Source of the DNA: Planctomycetota bacterium
GTDB taxonomy: Bacteria > Planctomycetota > Brocadiia > SM23-32
NCBI GenBank assembly: GCA_021161675.1
Contig: JAGHAF010000108.1
Span: 1-45,731 of the forward strand
Direction: 5' to 3'
Length of the DNA stretch: 45,731 bases
This document shows, one piece after another, positions 33,558 through 43,742 of this stretch. Under the pieces are notes generated by a model. The model saw only the letters and a program-made list of their open reading frames with translations. It searched no databases and had not been told where the DNA came from. Every line of letters starts with the position of its first letter. The stretch's first letter is position 1. The translations under genes and the position numbers were made by a program.

Positions 33558-34989
33558 TCCGCCGCCGGCTACGTCACGAGGGCGCCATTTTGTGCTGCCC
33601 TCTCCCGTCCTGCGATGTGAGACACGCCGAAAGCGCGTAATTCTCCGCCGAGAGGCCGCCTTCCTCGCCCAAATCCCGCATGAAGCACGTAAGTCTCTGT
33701 GACGTAGGGCCTTACGACATATCAGGCCTGATTCGCGCTCCGAAAGTCCCTTGCGGCGGCTCGATCACCCGGTCTTTCTCGGTTTTAAGCCCAATTCTCC
33801 CCAAGGCGCGCCATTCAGACCAACGGCGAGCAATCCATGGCCACTGTGGCCAGGGCGAAACTATACGCGCTCCTCAGCTAACCCACGGCCGCGGCCGAAA
33901 GAGCGATTCAGCCGATGGACCACGCGCCAAATAAGCACCGAACCGCCTGTTGCAACGGCCGCCTAATTGCCCACCCAGACACAGGAGGGCGGGCTTGGCA
34001 ACTGCGCCGCCGGGCTCCGCAAGGGCCATCCGCAGAACTAGACAGGCCGTCTTCGACAGCAAAGGATGGTCCGCCGTCTCTAACGCAAAGCGCCCCGAAT
34101 TGGTCAAAGCGATGAGGAGGGGCAAGAATGCCCAAACACTGGGAATTCGCGACAATGGAGGCAAGCTGCTGCCAAGCCGCGCCAACCCAGGAAAGCCTGG
34201 CAAAAGGGCGTGAGAATCCGCCCGAACTCCCGGCAGCGAGCATGAGAATGAGACAAAGCGCCCGGGGGGAGGTCGTAGAAGCGTGCAGGTTCTTTTGCGC
34301 CGGGCGAGCAGTGTAACATAATATCTCTTATCAGACGTTAGATGTTTTCGCTCTCGCTCCGCCCTCTCGCGCCTCTGAGTTGCAGAAAGCCTCCTCGTCT
34401 GACATATGTAAGCGGTCCTTCCATTGCTTGTGGTTGTCCTCAGGTTCATGGCTTTTGGACCGGATGTTAGTAGGCGGGGCTTTGGTTGCTGGCGTACGGG
34501 AGGAGATGTTCGTGTGAAAGGTTGGAGTTTCTTGGTGAGAGGCGGCCTTGTGTGAGAGAATGCTGGGGTTTGTGGAAGGGGTTTGCCCTCCCCCGTTTCG
34601 GGGTGGGAGGTTAGCGCGAGTATTTCACGAGCATCTTCCGGATTCGTGTGCAACTCTTTAGAGGGAGAGGAGTTCCGGCTCGAGAGGCGGCCAATGGCAA
34701 ATGACACGCTGTTGGCGCCCAGCGAGGCGATTTTGCTGTCAGGCAGGCCCGCACAAGCGAGCTTGCGCAGGCGGGCCGATAGGCACGTTGAGGATACGTG
34801 AGTGCTGAGGGCGCAGCATGAGGGCAAAAGCGCCCGCTGGACGGTAAAGGCTCGTGAAATATCCGGGCTAGGGGAGCCGCAGTGCCTTGTGTGCTTGTGA
34901 GGCGTATTGTGAGGGGATACAATCGCTGGCTCGGAGAGTTGATCAGGCGGTTTCGTAGAGTTCGGCGCGAACGTCAAGGAGAACGGCGC
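33558..34989. other. Long region without a convincing gene
   Basis: About 1.43 kb. All long frames here have non-protein-like composition. It contains several stable hairpins: 34587-34611 (CCTCCC.../GGGAGG), 34746-34777 (GGCCCGC...GCGGGCC with an inner CAAGC/GCTTG stem) and one near 34822 (GGGC/GCCC). The right end holds the promoter of the cellobiose phosphorylase gene. It could carry a structured RNA or decayed sequence. Confidence 0.5.
34895..34923 (+). promoter_or_regulatory. Promoter of the cellobiose phosphorylase gene
   Basis: TTGTGA (34895-34900), a 17-base spacer, TACAAT (34918-34923). The expected transcript start near 34930 gives a 60-base leader to GTG 34990 and rules against the upstream frame start at 34882. 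Confidence 0.6.
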
Positions 34990-37434
34990 GTGCGATACGG
35001 GCATTTCGACGATGAGAAGCGTGAGTACGTTATCGCGCGTCCGGATACGCCCTATCCGTGGATTAATTACCTGGGATGTGAGAAGTTTTTCGGCCTGATC
35101 TCGCAGACCGGCGGCGGATATTGCTTCTGTCGGGACGCCGGGCTCCGCCGAATTACCAGGTATCGCTACAATAATGTGCCGCTCGATGCCAACGGGCGGC
35201 TTTTCTACATCAGGGACGGGCAGGACGTCTGGACGCCCACCTGGCTCCCGATGAAAAGTGAGCTGGAGTCCTACCAGTGCCGCCACGGACTGGGATACAC
35301 GGCGATCAGCGCAGAGCGCGCGGGGCTCCAGGCGGAAATCCTTGCTTTTGTTCCCCTCGGGCTCGACTGCGAGGTCCATCGGGTGATACTGCGCAACACC
35401 AGCTCGCAGGCGAAGACGGTGCGCCTTTTCTCATGCGTGGAGTTCTGCCTCTGGAACGCGCTGGACGACATGACGAATTTCCAGCGCAATTTCAACACCG
35501 CAGAGGTCGAAATCGAAGGCTCGGCCATATATCACAAGACGGAGTATCGCGAACGCCGCGACCATTACGCCTTCTACTGGGTGAACCGCCCGCTGGTCGG
35601 CTACGATACGGATAGGGAGAGTTTCCTCGGCCCCTACAACGGCTATCACGAACCGGCGGCCCCCCTATCGGGTTCGCCGTCCAATTCCGTTGCCCACGGG
35701 GGCGCGCCCATCGCCTCGCACTGCGTCGAGCTGAACCTGAGCGCCGGCGCCGAGCAGGAACTGATCTTCGTCCTGGGATACGTCGAGCTGGATCGGGATC
35801 ACAAGTGGCAGGCCCCCGGCGTGATAAACAAGGCGCCGGCGCAAGAGGTCCAGCGCCGCCTGGCCGAACCCGGCGCACTGGAGGAGGAACTCGGCCGCCT
35901 GCGCGATTACTGGGACGGCCTCCTTGGCGCCTACCGCGTGCGCGCGCCGGATGAAAAGCTGGAAAGAATGGTCAACGTCTGGAACCCGTACCAGGTCATG
36001 GCCACCTTCAACCTGTCCCGCAGCGCGTCCTATTTTGAGTCGGGCATTGGTCGAGGGGTCGGATTCCGGGATTCCAACCAGGACTTGCTGGGCTTTGTGC
36101 AGATGGTCCCGCAGCGGGCCCGCCGGCGCATCCTTGACCTGGCCGCCACTCAACTGCGGGACGGAAGCGCCCACCACCAGTACCAGCCGCTTACGAAGCG
36201 CGGAAACGACGAGATCGGCGGCGGTTTCAACGACGATCCGCTCTGGCTGATCCTCGCGGCCTGCGCATACGTTAAGGAAACAGGTGACCTGTCAATACTG
36301 GACGAAGATGTGCCGTTCGACAACGACCCTGACGACTGCGCCGGCCTGCTGGAGCACCTGCGGCGCAGTTTCTACCACGTTGTCGAGAACCTCGGCCCCC
36401 ACGGCCTGCCCCTGATCGGGCGCGCGGACTGGAACGACTGCCTGAACCTGAACTGCTTCTCCACCGACCCTGACGAATCCTTCCAGACCACCGAGAATCA
36501 GGACGGCCGCACGGCTGAATCCGTAATGATAGCGGGGCTGTTCGTCTACGCCGGGCCGCAGTTCGCCGAGCTATGCCGCCGCTGCGGCCGGCCGCAGGAG
36601 GCCGATGCCGCTGCCGAGCACGTCAGCCGGATGCGCGACGCCATACTGGAGCACGGCTGGGACGGCGATTGGTTCCTCCGCGCCTACGACGATAACGGCG
36701 ACAAGGTAGGCAGCAGCGAATGTGAAGCCGGCCAGATATTCATCGAGCCCCAGGGGTTCTGCGTCATGGCCGGCGTGGGCCTCGAGGACGGGCGGGCCGA
36801 GCGGGCGCTCCGCTCCGTCCAGGAAAAGCTGGACACAGCCTACGGCATCGAACTGGTCGCCCCCCCCTACCCTGCCTATCAGCTCCAGCTTGGGGAGATA
36901 TCCAGCTATCCGCCGGGCTACAAAGAGAACGGCAGCGTGTTCTGCCACAATAACCCGTGGATCATCATAGCGGAAACCATTTTGGGCCACGGGGACCGCG
37001 CATTCGACCTATACAAGCGATTCGCACCGGCCTACATCGAAGACATCAGCGAGATTCATCGCACCGAGCCCTACGTATACGCCCAGACCATCGCGGGACG
37101 TCAGGCCGCCACCTACGGAGAGGCCAGGAACTCGTGGCTCACCGGCACGGCCGCCTGGGCCTACGTGGCCATAACGCAGTGGATACTGGGCGTTCGTCCC
37201 GATTACGACGGCCTTCGCGTCGCGCCCTGCATCCCTTCGGACTGGGAGGGATTCGAGGTTGAGCGCACGTTCCGGGGCGCCCGCTACCGGATCCGGGTGC
37301 GCAACCCTGACGGCGTCTCCAGCGGGGTTCGGCGCATAACGGTGGACGGCGAAGACATCGAGGGCGCCCTTATCCCCCCCCACTGCGATGGCCGGCTCCA
37401 TGACATTGAAGTCCTGCTCGGCCCCGCCCACTGA
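34990..37434 (+). CDS. Cellobiose phosphorylase (GH94)
   Basis: An 814-residue enzyme, the normal length of cellobiose phosphorylases (about 810-820). It begins with the family N-terminus '[15 protein letters not shown]' from a GTG start, with AAGGAG eight bases upstream. Marks include '[17 protein letters not shown]', 'GGYCFCRDA', 'RYRYNNVP', '[18 protein letters not shown]', the catalytic Asp in '[12 protein letters not shown]' and '[10 protein letters not shown]' near the end. It cleaves cellobiose with phosphate to glucose-1-phosphate and glucose in the cytoplasm, saving one ATP. No sugar transporter or cellulase is adjacent. A sister specificity such as cellodextrin is less likely, given the close match to CBP. 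Confidence 0.93.
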   Translation: MRYGHFDDEKREYVIARPDTPYPWINYLGCEKFFGLISQTGGGYCFCRDAGLRRITRYRYNNVPLDANGRLFYIRDGQDVWTPTWLPMKSELESYQCRHGLGYTAISAERAGLQAEILAFVPLGLDCEVHRVILRNTSSQAKTVRLFSCVEFCLWNALDDMTNFQRNFNTAEVEIEGSAIYHKTEYRERRDHYAFYWVNRPLVGYDTDRESFLGPYNGYHEPAAPLSGSPSNSVAHGGAPIASHCVELNLSAGAEQELIFVLGYVELDRDHKWQAPGVINKAPAQEVQRRLAEPGALEEELGRLRDYWDGLLGAYRVRAPDEKLERMVNVWNPYQVMATFNLSRSASYFESGIGRGVGFRDSNQDLLGFVQMVPQRARRRILDLAATQLRDGSAHHQYQPLTKRGNDEIGGGFNDDPLWLILAACAYVKETGDLSILDEDVPFDNDPDDCAGLLEHLRRSFYHVVENLGPHGLPLIGRADWNDCLNLNCFSTDPDESFQTTENQDGRTAESVMIAGLFVYAGPQFAELCRRCGRPQEADAAAEHVSRMRDAILEHGWDGDWFLRAYDDNGDKVGSSECEAGQIFIEPQGFCVMAGVGLEDGRAERALRSVQEKLDTAYGIELVAPPYPAYQLQLGEISSYPPGYKENGSVFCHNNPWIIIAETILGHGDRAFDLYKRFAPAYIEDISEIHRTEPYVYAQTIAGRQAATYGEARNSWLTGTAAWAYVAITQWILGVRPDYDGLRVAPCIPSDWEGFEVERTFRGARYRIRVRNPDGVSSGVRRITVDGEDIEGALIPPHCDGRLHDIEVLLGPAH

Positions 37435-37476
37435 GACTCCACTCGCTTACCCGGTCGCAAGGCCCTTCGTGAAGTC

Positions 37477-39195
37477 TCATTGCCCGGCCTCCGCGCCTGC
37501 GCTGAAGAGGAACCGCGCCTTCAGCTCGCTGTCTATCGGCCCGTCCGCGCGCAGCTCCGTCTCCTCCGGATGATACTGGCGGTAGGCGGCGTAGCCGCCG
37601 AGCACGTTCGCGACGTCGAGGCCGTTCTGCGCGAGGATCCGGCAGGCGAAATACGAGCGATACCCGGAAGCGCAGATAACGGCCAGCGGCGCCCCCGCAG
37701 GCGCCTCGTCCAGGCGTTCCCGCAGCTCGTCCACGTGTATATTCGTAGCCCAGGGGATGTGCCCCGCGTCGAACTCGCCCTTGGTGCGGACGTCCAGAAC
37801 GGCGGTGTCGGGAGTGATTTCCTCCGCCGGGAAGATGTCCATGTCGCCCCGCAGGTGGTTGGCGGCCACAAAGCCCGCCATGTTCGCCGCGTCGTTGCCG
37901 GCGCCGTAAGCCGGCGCATACGCCAGTTCGGCCTCCTCCAGGTCGTAGACCGTCATGCGAGCCTGCAAGGCCATCGAGAACACGTCAATGCGCTTGTCCA
38001 CGCCTTCCGTCCCGATGATCTGGGCGCCGAGCAGACGTCCGTCCTCGCTCGAGAACAGCATCTTCAAGGTCATCGGCGCTGCGCCCGGATAATACCAGGC
38101 ATGGCTTGGGGGGCTGATGTAGACCTTTTCATACGGCATGTTGAGCCCGCGCAGAGTCTTTTCACTTGCGCCCGTGCAGGCGACCGCCAGATCGAAGACC
38201 TTGACGATCGCCGTAGCCTGGGCGCCACGGAAGGTGGACGCCCTGCCGCAGGCGTTGTCGGCGGCAATCCGTCCCTGGCGGTTGGCGAGGCCCGCCAGCG
38301 GCGACAGCATCGGCTGGCCGGTCACATAATCGCTCACCTGGATGGCGTCGCCCACGGCGTAGATGTCCGCGTCGCTCGTGCGAAGCTGCTCGTCCACCTT
38401 GATGCCGCCCGTCGAGCCGATTTCAAGACCTGCCTCCTCGGCAAGCCACGTCTCCGGCCGCACGCCGGCCCCAAGCACGACGAGGTCGCAGCCAAGGGCC
38501 GCGCCGTCCTGAAGCCGCACCACCAGGCGCGCCCCTTTGCGCTCGATGGCCGATGCGGACTTGCCCAGGAAGAGGGCCACGCCCTGGCGGAGCAGGTGGT
38601 TGTGCACGATCTGCGCCATCTCCGCGTCCAGGGGCGCCATGACCTGCGGAAGCGTCTCGACCACAGCGACGTCCAGGCCGCGCTTCGTCAGGTTCTCGGC
38701 CATCTCCAGGCCGATGAAGCCTCCGCCGATGACGACCGCCCGGCCACCCGCGGCCGCTTCGACAGCGCTGTCAATGCCTTCCATGTCCTCTATCGTGCGC
38801 AGCGCGTGAACGTGCGGGTCGTCCGCCCCGGGGATCGGCGGGCGCACCGGCGACGCCCCGGGCGCCAGGATCAGCTTGTCGTAGCCTTCCACGTACGTGC
38901 GCTCCCCGGACAGGTCGTGCACCGTGACCTGCCTGCGCTCGCAGTCAATCGCCGTGACCTCGCTGAGGGTCCGCACGTCCAGGTTGAAGCGCCGCCTGAG
39001 TCGTTCCGGCGTCTGGACCAGCAGACTGCTGCGGTCGCTAATTACGCCGCCGATGAAATAGGGCAGCCCGCAGTTCGCGAACGAGACGTGCTGCCCCCGT
39101 TCGAAGACGATTATGGTGGCCGATTCGTCGAGTCGCCTGGCGCGGGTGGCGGCGGACATGCCGCCCGCTACCCCTCCTATGATCACGAGCTTCAT
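37477..39195 (-). CDS. CoA-disulfide reductase-like flavoprotein fused to rhodanese
   Basis: A 572-residue fusion. Residues 1-450 are an FAD/NAD(P)H pyridine nucleotide-disulfide oxidoreductase ('VIIGGVAGGMSAATRARR', 'VVIGGGFIGLEMAENL', 'DIYAVGDAIQ') with the single active-site Cys42 in 'FANCGLPYF', as in CoA-disulfide and polysulfide/persulfide reductases. Residues about 455-560 are a rhodanese domain with Cys near 508 in 'ICASGYRS'. Such fusions reduce CoA-disulfide or CoA-persulfide and handle sulfane sulfur. It starts 26 bases after the thioredoxin-like gene on the same strand, so the two form a thiol/sulfur operon. Length is normal for the fusion. Confidence 0.92.
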   Translation of the reverse strand: MKLVIIGGVAGGMSAATRARRLDESATIIVFERGQHVSFANCGLPYFIGGVISDRSSLLVQTPERLRRRFNLDVRTLSEVTAIDCERRQVTVHDLSGERTYVEGYDKLILAPGASPVRPPIPGADDPHVHALRTIEDMEGIDSAVEAAAGGRAVVIGGGFIGLEMAENLTKRGLDVAVVETLPQVMAPLDAEMAQIVHNHLLRQGVALFLGKSASAIERKGARLVVRLQDGAALGCDLVVLGAGVRPETWLAEEAGLEIGSTGGIKVDEQLRTSDADIYAVGDAIQVSDYVTGQPMLSPLAGLANRQGRIAADNACGRASTFRGAQATAIVKVFDLAVACTGASEKTLRGLNMPYEKVYISPPSHAWYYPGAAPMTLKMLFSSEDGRLLGAQIIGTEGVDKRIDVFSMALQARMTVYDLEEAELAYAPAYGAGNDAANMAGFVAANHLRGDMDIFPAEEITPDTAVLDVRTKGEFDAGHIPWATNIHVDELRERLDEAPAGAPLAVICASGYRSYFACRILAQNGLDVANVLGGYAAYRQYHPEETELRADGPIDSELKARFLFSAGAEAGQ

Positions 39196-39221
39196 GCGTG
39201 TTCTCTCTCTCCCTGCATTTG

Positions 39222-39764
39222 TCAGCCTTGCTGGTCAGTTTGTGGCGCGGCAGGCAGATACTTCTCTATCAAGCCGGCCAGTCTATTCTCCGCCGTCAAG
39301 CCCACAACACGCTTAACTTGCTTGCCACCGGCGTAGAGCAGTATGGTTGGGACGCCCTGGATATTTTCCCTCTTGGACACATTGCGGACTCGGGCGGCGT
39401 TGACGATCGCCACCAGGGCCCGGCCCGCAAACCTGTCGGCCAGCGAGTTGAGCGCTGGCAACTGCCGGCGGCAGGCCGGGCAATAATCGGTGTAGAACTC
39501 GATCAGGACCACGCTGGCGGGGTCATTGATGGCCGCGTCGTAGGCCGCATCCGAACGGAGCTGCACCAGGTTCGAGCTGGCCTCTGTCTGCACGGCGCCC
39601 CCGGTCCGGCTCACGATGAAAAGCGCGATGAGCACTCCCAGGCCGGTCGAGATATAGGGATTGCACAATATCGGACACTGCCCGCCCGCAAGGTGGCTCG
39701 TATAGCCCACCGCCAGCCCGACGGCGCCGCCCACAAGAACCGCGATGATAATGCGCGCCAACAT
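39222..39764 (-). CDS. Membrane-anchored thioredoxin-like protein with Cys-rich N-terminus
   Basis: A 180-residue protein. The N-terminus has two hydrophobic segments (about 3-22 and 38-52) separated by 'GGQCPILCNPYIS', close to the GGxCPxxxNP pattern I recall from DUF6132 membrane proteins, here with an extra Cys (C30, C34). Residues 70-170 are a thioredoxin fold with 'YTDYCPACRR' (C95, C98) and cis-Pro in 'GVPTILLY'. The active site could exchange disulfides or persulfides with the N-terminal Cys pair or with the following CoA-disulfide reductase. The start has AAGGAG seven bases upstream. A strong promoter lies about 110 bases upstream. Confidence 0.82.
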   Translation of the reverse strand: MLARIIIAVLVGGAVGLAVGYTSHLAGGQCPILCNPYISTGLGVLIALFIVSRTGGAVQTEASSNLVQLRSDAAYDAAINDPASVVLIEFYTDYCPACRRQLPALNSLADRFAGRALVAIVNAARVRNVSKRENIQGVPTILLYAGGKQVKRVVGLTAENRLAGLIEKYLPAAPQTDQQG

Positions 39765-39874
39765 CTTCTATCTCCTTCAGTAGGGTGGTCCGCCGCTGGA
39801 ATGCGTCTGCGGGCCGTGGTGAACGCCTATAGCAAAATGCGGCCCACGTGGAGCCGCTGCGCCAACGAATCCAT

Positions 39875-39902
39875 TATAACATCGCCGTCTCGAATGTAAA
39901 AG
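39875..39902 (-). promoter_or_regulatory. Sigma-70-like promoter of the thioredoxin-CoADR operon
   Basis: Minus strand: TTTACA (39902-39897), a 16-base spacer and consensus TATAAT (39880-39875). The leader is about 104 bases. Confidence 0.75.
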
Positions 39903-40025
39903 GCGCTCCCTGGCGGATGCTGTCAAGTAGGCTGCGGGAAGGGGGCCGAACGCCTATCGCGGGCGGGCCGGTTGCAAGCGGTTGACACACACCACGCGCC
40001 CTATCGCCCTGCGGCAATCCTGCCG

Positions 40026-40043
40026 ATATTGACACGTCAATAT
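40026..40043. repeat. Palindrome copy 1 (ATATTGAC-AC-GTCAATAT)
   Basis: An 18-base inverted repeat with perfect eight-base arms and a two-base centre. A second copy lies at 40163-40178. There is no gene between 39903 and 40641. Confidence 0.65.
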
Positions 40044-40162
40044 TGGTTGGGAGGGGGCGGGGAGATGGCGAAATGCATCCCGCAGGCCCGGGCTCTGGCG
40101 CGTCTGAAGCGCGGGGGCAACTGAGACCAGCCGTCCAAACAATCTTGACCGATAAGCTCCAG

Positions 40163-40178
40163 TATTGACGTGTCAATA
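40163..40178. repeat. Palindrome copy 2 (TATTGAC-GT-GTCAATA)
   Basis: A 16-base perfect inverted repeat. It is the same motif as copy 1 read on the other strand, with centre GT instead of AC. Confidence 0.65.
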
Positions 40179-40362
40179 TTGATTGAAGGGCGCGCCAGTG
40201 TTGAGTCGGAGTTGTGCCGGCGCGCTCTGCCAGGCTTCGCGACGCACACTGCGGGCCCACCTGTCCAGAGCCGCCCCCCCTCCCCTGCTCACTTGTTGAC
40301 CGAACGTGCTGCTTGTGTTACCTTGGGCCATTAGCAAGGACAGGTTTCCTCGTCAGTAAGTG

Positions 40363-40602
40363 TTCACCGCAGAGCTCGCCGAGCACGCAGAGACGGCGAA
40401 GGAGGCAGAAACAATGTGGGGGACCACCTTTCTATGATATCTTTGCGGTTGTGGGCGCCTCGGGCGTCCCATCCCTTGCCTTCGCGAGGGCGCCTTAGCG
40501 CCGCGCTACGGCGCGCCGGCGGCTTCGGGACTCGCCCGTTGGGCTCGCGACCCGTTTGCTCGCTCCGCTGGCAAGCCGTGTCCTCCGTGCCTCAGTGGTG
40601 AA
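40363..40602. repeat. Interspersed palindromic element with related inverted ends
   Basis: The left end TTCACCGCAGAG (40363-40374) and the reverse complement of the right end TTCACCACTGAG (40602-40591) agree at 10 of 12 bases. Both continue into GCAGAG- or GGAGG-type repeats ('CACGCAGAGACGGCG' left, 'CACGGAGGACACGG' right on the other strand), the style of intergenic repeats common in large environmental genomes. It ends 39 bases before the restriction-modification gene. Confidence 0.5.
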
Positions 40603-40641
40603 AGGCGCCTGAGCGATTACACTCGTGACTGCCCAAAGGCC

Positions 40642-43581
40642 ATGAACGTTACAGAATTCATCTGGAAATGGCGCGGCGCCCGGCTTTCGGAACGCTCCGC
40701 GGCCCAGCAGCACTTTCTCGACCTCTGTGAGCTGCTCGACCATCCCAAACCGGCCGACGTCGACTCCACCGCTGAGACATTCACCTTCGAGAAACTGACC
40801 CAAAAGCGCCACGGCAGCCACGGCTGGGCCGACGTGTGGAAACGCGGGGCGTTCGCCTGGGAATACAAGGGCAAGCACCGCGATCTCGAAGCGGCCTACG
40901 ACCAGTTGCTGGAGTACCGCGAGGCCCTCGAGAACCCGCCCCTGTTGGTGGTCTGCGACATTGAACGGATCGTGGTGCATACCAATTTCACAGCCACTCC
41001 GCACGAAGTGCACGAGGTGAAACTCCGGGACATAGGCGCCCCACGGAGCCTGGAAATCCTGCGGGCCGTTTTCCACGATCCTGAGAAGCTGCGCCCGGGC
41101 CGAACGAGCCGGGCCATCACGACCGATGCCGCCGAGCGAATCGCCAACATAGCTCAGAGCATGCGGGATCGGGGCCTGGACGCCCACGACGTGGCTCACT
41201 TCCTGAACCGCATCGTATTCTGCCTCTTCGCCGAAGACATCGAACTGCTCCCCAAGGGACTCTTTACCCGTCTGCTGGAAATGACGCGCCGCGATCCGGA
41301 AGCTTTCCGCCGCAGGGTCCGGCTTCTCTTTGATGCCATGGCGGAGGGCGGAGATTTCGGAGTCGACACCATCCGCCATTTCAATGGGAGCCTTTTCGTT
41401 AAGGGCCTGGTGCTGGAATTGACGCGGGACGAAATCGACAGCGTACACAAAGCCGCGCAACTGGACTGGGGCGCGGTGGACCCTTCCATCTTCGGCACTT
41501 TGTTCGAACGCGGGATGGACCCGGACAAACGCTCCCAGATCGGCGCCCACTACACCAGCCGCGAGGATATCGAAACACTTGTGGACCCGGTGGTTATGTG
41601 GCCATTGAGGCGGGAATGGGACGAAACGAAAGGCATTGTAGAAAACCTGCTCAGCACGGGGCGCAAGAGCGGGAAGAAACCGAATAAGCCGCTGAGCAAG
41701 GCCGTGCGGACCCGTTCCCGGAACGAATCGAAGCAGTTAGTGAATCGTTTCTACAGCAAGTTGACTCAGATCAAGGTGCTGGACCCCGCGTGCGGTTCGG
41801 GCAACTTCCTGTATGTAACCCTTCAGAAGCTGAAAGACCTGGAGAAAGAGATCATCGTTTTTGCCCACGAAAAAGGCCTGGGGCAGGTATTGCCGATGGT
41901 CGGCCCGTGGCAGCTTTACGGGATCGAGATAAGCCCCTACGCTTACGACCTGGCTCAGATGGTTGTCTGGATCGGCTACCTCCAGTGGATCAAGGCAAAT
42001 GGCTTTGGCATTCGGAGCGAGCCAATCCTGAAGCCCATGGAGCAGAACTTTCAGAACAAAGACGCCATCCTGGACATGAGCGATCCCGACAATCCCACGG
42101 AGCCAGAATGGCCCAGGGTGGATTACATAGTCGGCAACCCGCCGTTCCTCGGCGATAAGCTGATGCGCCACGCCCTCGGTGATGATTATGTAGAAGCACT
42201 CCGCAGCTTCTATGATGACAGAATACCGGGGCAATCCGACCTTTGTTGCTACTGGTTCGAAAAGGCCCGGGAGCATATTGAACATTCAAAGTGTGACAGA
42301 GCCGGTTTGCTTGCTACACAAGGCATTCGGGGGAAGCAAAACCGGAGGGTACTTGAACGAATCAAAAGGAGTGGGGACATCTTTTTCGCTGTAAGCGACC
42401 GCCCGTGGATTCTAGACGGAGCTTCCGTGCATGTTGCCCTAATTGGTTTCGACGATGGAGCGGAAAAGGCGAGAATAGTCGATGGCAAACACGTATCAGA
42501 TATACACTCCAATCTGGCTGGCTACCATATGGATGTTACTGAAGCAAAGAAACTACCGGGACAATCACAACTGGCCTTCATAGGGACTACGAAGAAAGCG
42601 CGCCTGGACATTCAGGGGAATCTGGCCTTAGAAATGCTCCGTCTCCCGAATCCGTCGGGTCTTCCCAACAGCGATGTGATTCTGCCCTACCTGAACGGTA
42701 GAGATGTAACGCAAGGGAACAGGGGGTATTTCATCATAGACTTCCCGCCGTCTATAACTAAGGAAAAGGCGGCGCGTTACGAGGCGCCTTTCGAATACGT
42801 GAAAAGAGAAGTACTGCCTGGGAGACGGGATCACCGGGAAAAAGTGCAGCGAGAGTACTGGTGGCGTTTAGCGCGACCGTGTCCAGAGCTAATGGCTGCG
42901 ATATCAAGTGCTGGGCGTGTATGTATTAGTCCGAGGGTCGCTAAGCACCGCCTTTTCGTATGGATAAAGCCTCCTATCCTGCCTGATTGTCAATTGATCG
43001 TTTTCGCACGGTCTGACGACTATTTCTTCGGTGTTCTGCACTCGCGGCTGCACGAGGTCTGGGCTCGGGCGCTGGGAACTCAGCTTCGGGAGCGCGAGAG
43101 CGGTTTTCGCTACAACCCCACCACCTGTTTCCAGACGTTCGCTTTTCCCTGGGCGCCGGGAGAGGAGCCGGATGGCGATCCGGCCGTCGCTGCAATAGCG
43201 GCGGCCGCACGGGAGCTGAACGAACTGAGGGAGAACTGGCTGAATCCGGCCGAGTACACCGTCACTGAGGTGCTGGAGTTCCCCGGCTCGGTGGACGGCC
43301 CGTGGGCCAGATACGTGGAGGAGCCCGACGAACGCGGCATCGGCGCCGTCAGATACCCGCGCACGGTGGCCGACGCGCCTTTCGCCGATGCGCTGAAGAA
43401 ACGCACACTCACGAACCTTTACAACGAGATGCCCACCTGGCTCGAAAACGCCCATCGCAAGTTAGATGAAGCCGTCTTCGCCGCCTACCGGGCGGCAACG
43501 GGCGACAGCCGTTGGTCCCCCGAAATGACTGACGAAGAGATACTGGAGAGCCTCTTGAAGCTAAACCTCGAGCGTGCTTAG
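40642..43581 (+). CDS. MmeI-type (type IIG/IIL) restriction-modification enzyme
   Basis: A 979-residue single-chain enzyme in the MmeI order. The N-terminal nuclease has D64-x9-E74-x-K76 in 'WADVWKRGAFAWEYKGK', the intact PD-(D/E)xK pattern of MmeI. A helical spacer follows with 'DAHDVAHFLNRIVFCLFAEDIELLP' and 'IFGTLFERGMDP'. The N6-adenine methyltransferase has motif I 'LDPACGSGNFLY' (about 380) and motif IV 'VGNPPF' (about 498). The target recognition region (about 640-880) includes 'LPYLNGRDVTQG' and 'HEVWARALGTQLRERESGFRYNPTTCFQTFAFP'. One protein should both modify one strand and cut away from its site. Codon use shifts toward AT at 42200-43000, in the target recognition part, which often recombines. 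Confidence 0.92.
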   Translation: MNVTEFIWKWRGARLSERSAAQQHFLDLCELLDHPKPADVDSTAETFTFEKLTQKRHGSHGWADVWKRGAFAWEYKGKHRDLEAAYDQLLEYREALENPPLLVVCDIERIVVHTNFTATPHEVHEVKLRDIGAPRSLEILRAVFHDPEKLRPGRTSRAITTDAAERIANIAQSMRDRGLDAHDVAHFLNRIVFCLFAEDIELLPKGLFTRLLEMTRRDPEAFRRRVRLLFDAMAEGGDFGVDTIRHFNGSLFVKGLVLELTRDEIDSVHKAAQLDWGAVDPSIFGTLFERGMDPDKRSQIGAHYTSREDIETLVDPVVMWPLRREWDETKGIVENLLSTGRKSGKKPNKPLSKAVRTRSRNESKQLVNRFYSKLTQIKVLDPACGSGNFLYVTLQKLKDLEKEIIVFAHEKGLGQVLPMVGPWQLYGIEISPYAYDLAQMVVWIGYLQWIKANGFGIRSEPILKPMEQNFQNKDAILDMSDPDNPTEPEWPRVDYIVGNPPFLGDKLMRHALGDDYVEALRSFYDDRIPGQSDLCCYWFEKAREHIEHSKCDRAGLLATQGIRGKQNRRVLERIKRSGDIFFAVSDRPWILDGASVHVALIGFDDGAEKARIVDGKHVSDIHSNLAGYHMDVTEAKKLPGQSQLAFIGTTKKARLDIQGNLALEMLRLPNPSGLPNSDVILPYLNGRDVTQGNRGYFIIDFPPSITKEKAARYEAPFEYVKREVLPGRRDHREKVQREYWWRLARPCPELMAAISSAGRVCISPRVAKHRLFVWIKPPILPDCQLIVFARSDDYFFGVLHSRLHEVWARALGTQLRERESGFRYNPTTCFQTFAFPWAPGEEPDGDPAVAAIAAAARELNELRENWLNPAEYTVTEVLEFPGSVDGPWARYVEEPDERGIGAVRYPRTVADAPFADALKKRTLTNLYNEMPTWLENAHRKLDEAVFAAYRAATGDSRWSPEMTDEEILESLLKLNLERA

Positions 43582-43606
43582 CCGGGGTATCCCATAATTC
43601 CCCGGC
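43581..43606. terminator. Hairpin after the restriction-modification gene
   Basis: A seven-base stem, GCCGGGG (43581-43587) with CCCCGGC (43600-43606), starts at the last base of the stop codon. There is no T-run, so it may act as a bidirectional or weak terminator for the convergent genes. Confidence 0.4.
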
Positions 43607-43742
43607 GGGGGATAAACCGTACGAGGCGCTATCTTTGCAGATAATAGAGGAGCCCTTGTCAGCCGCTTCTGGCCTGGATAGTTCGAGACAATGGAACTCT
43701 GTCCAATTCCTAATGGGTCAGAAAGTTCCCTTTTTTCAACGG

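Noticed and set aside
34882..34989. Upstream start of the GH94 frame at ATG 34882
   Set aside because: A promoter at 34895-34923 and a strong ribosome site before GTG 34990 place the true start later, where the family N-terminus begins.
33874..35379. 501-codon open frame on the minus strand across the gene-free region and into the phosphorylase gene
   Set aside because: Composition is rich in Ser, Pro, Arg and Thr with no family pattern, and its first part is antisense to the clear GH94 gene. Long chance frames are common in GC-rich DNA.
37480..39336. 618-codon plus-strand frame opposite the CoA-disulfide reductase gene
   Set aside because: It is the antisense shadow of a fully supported gene and reads as Arg/Val/His-rich non-protein sequence.
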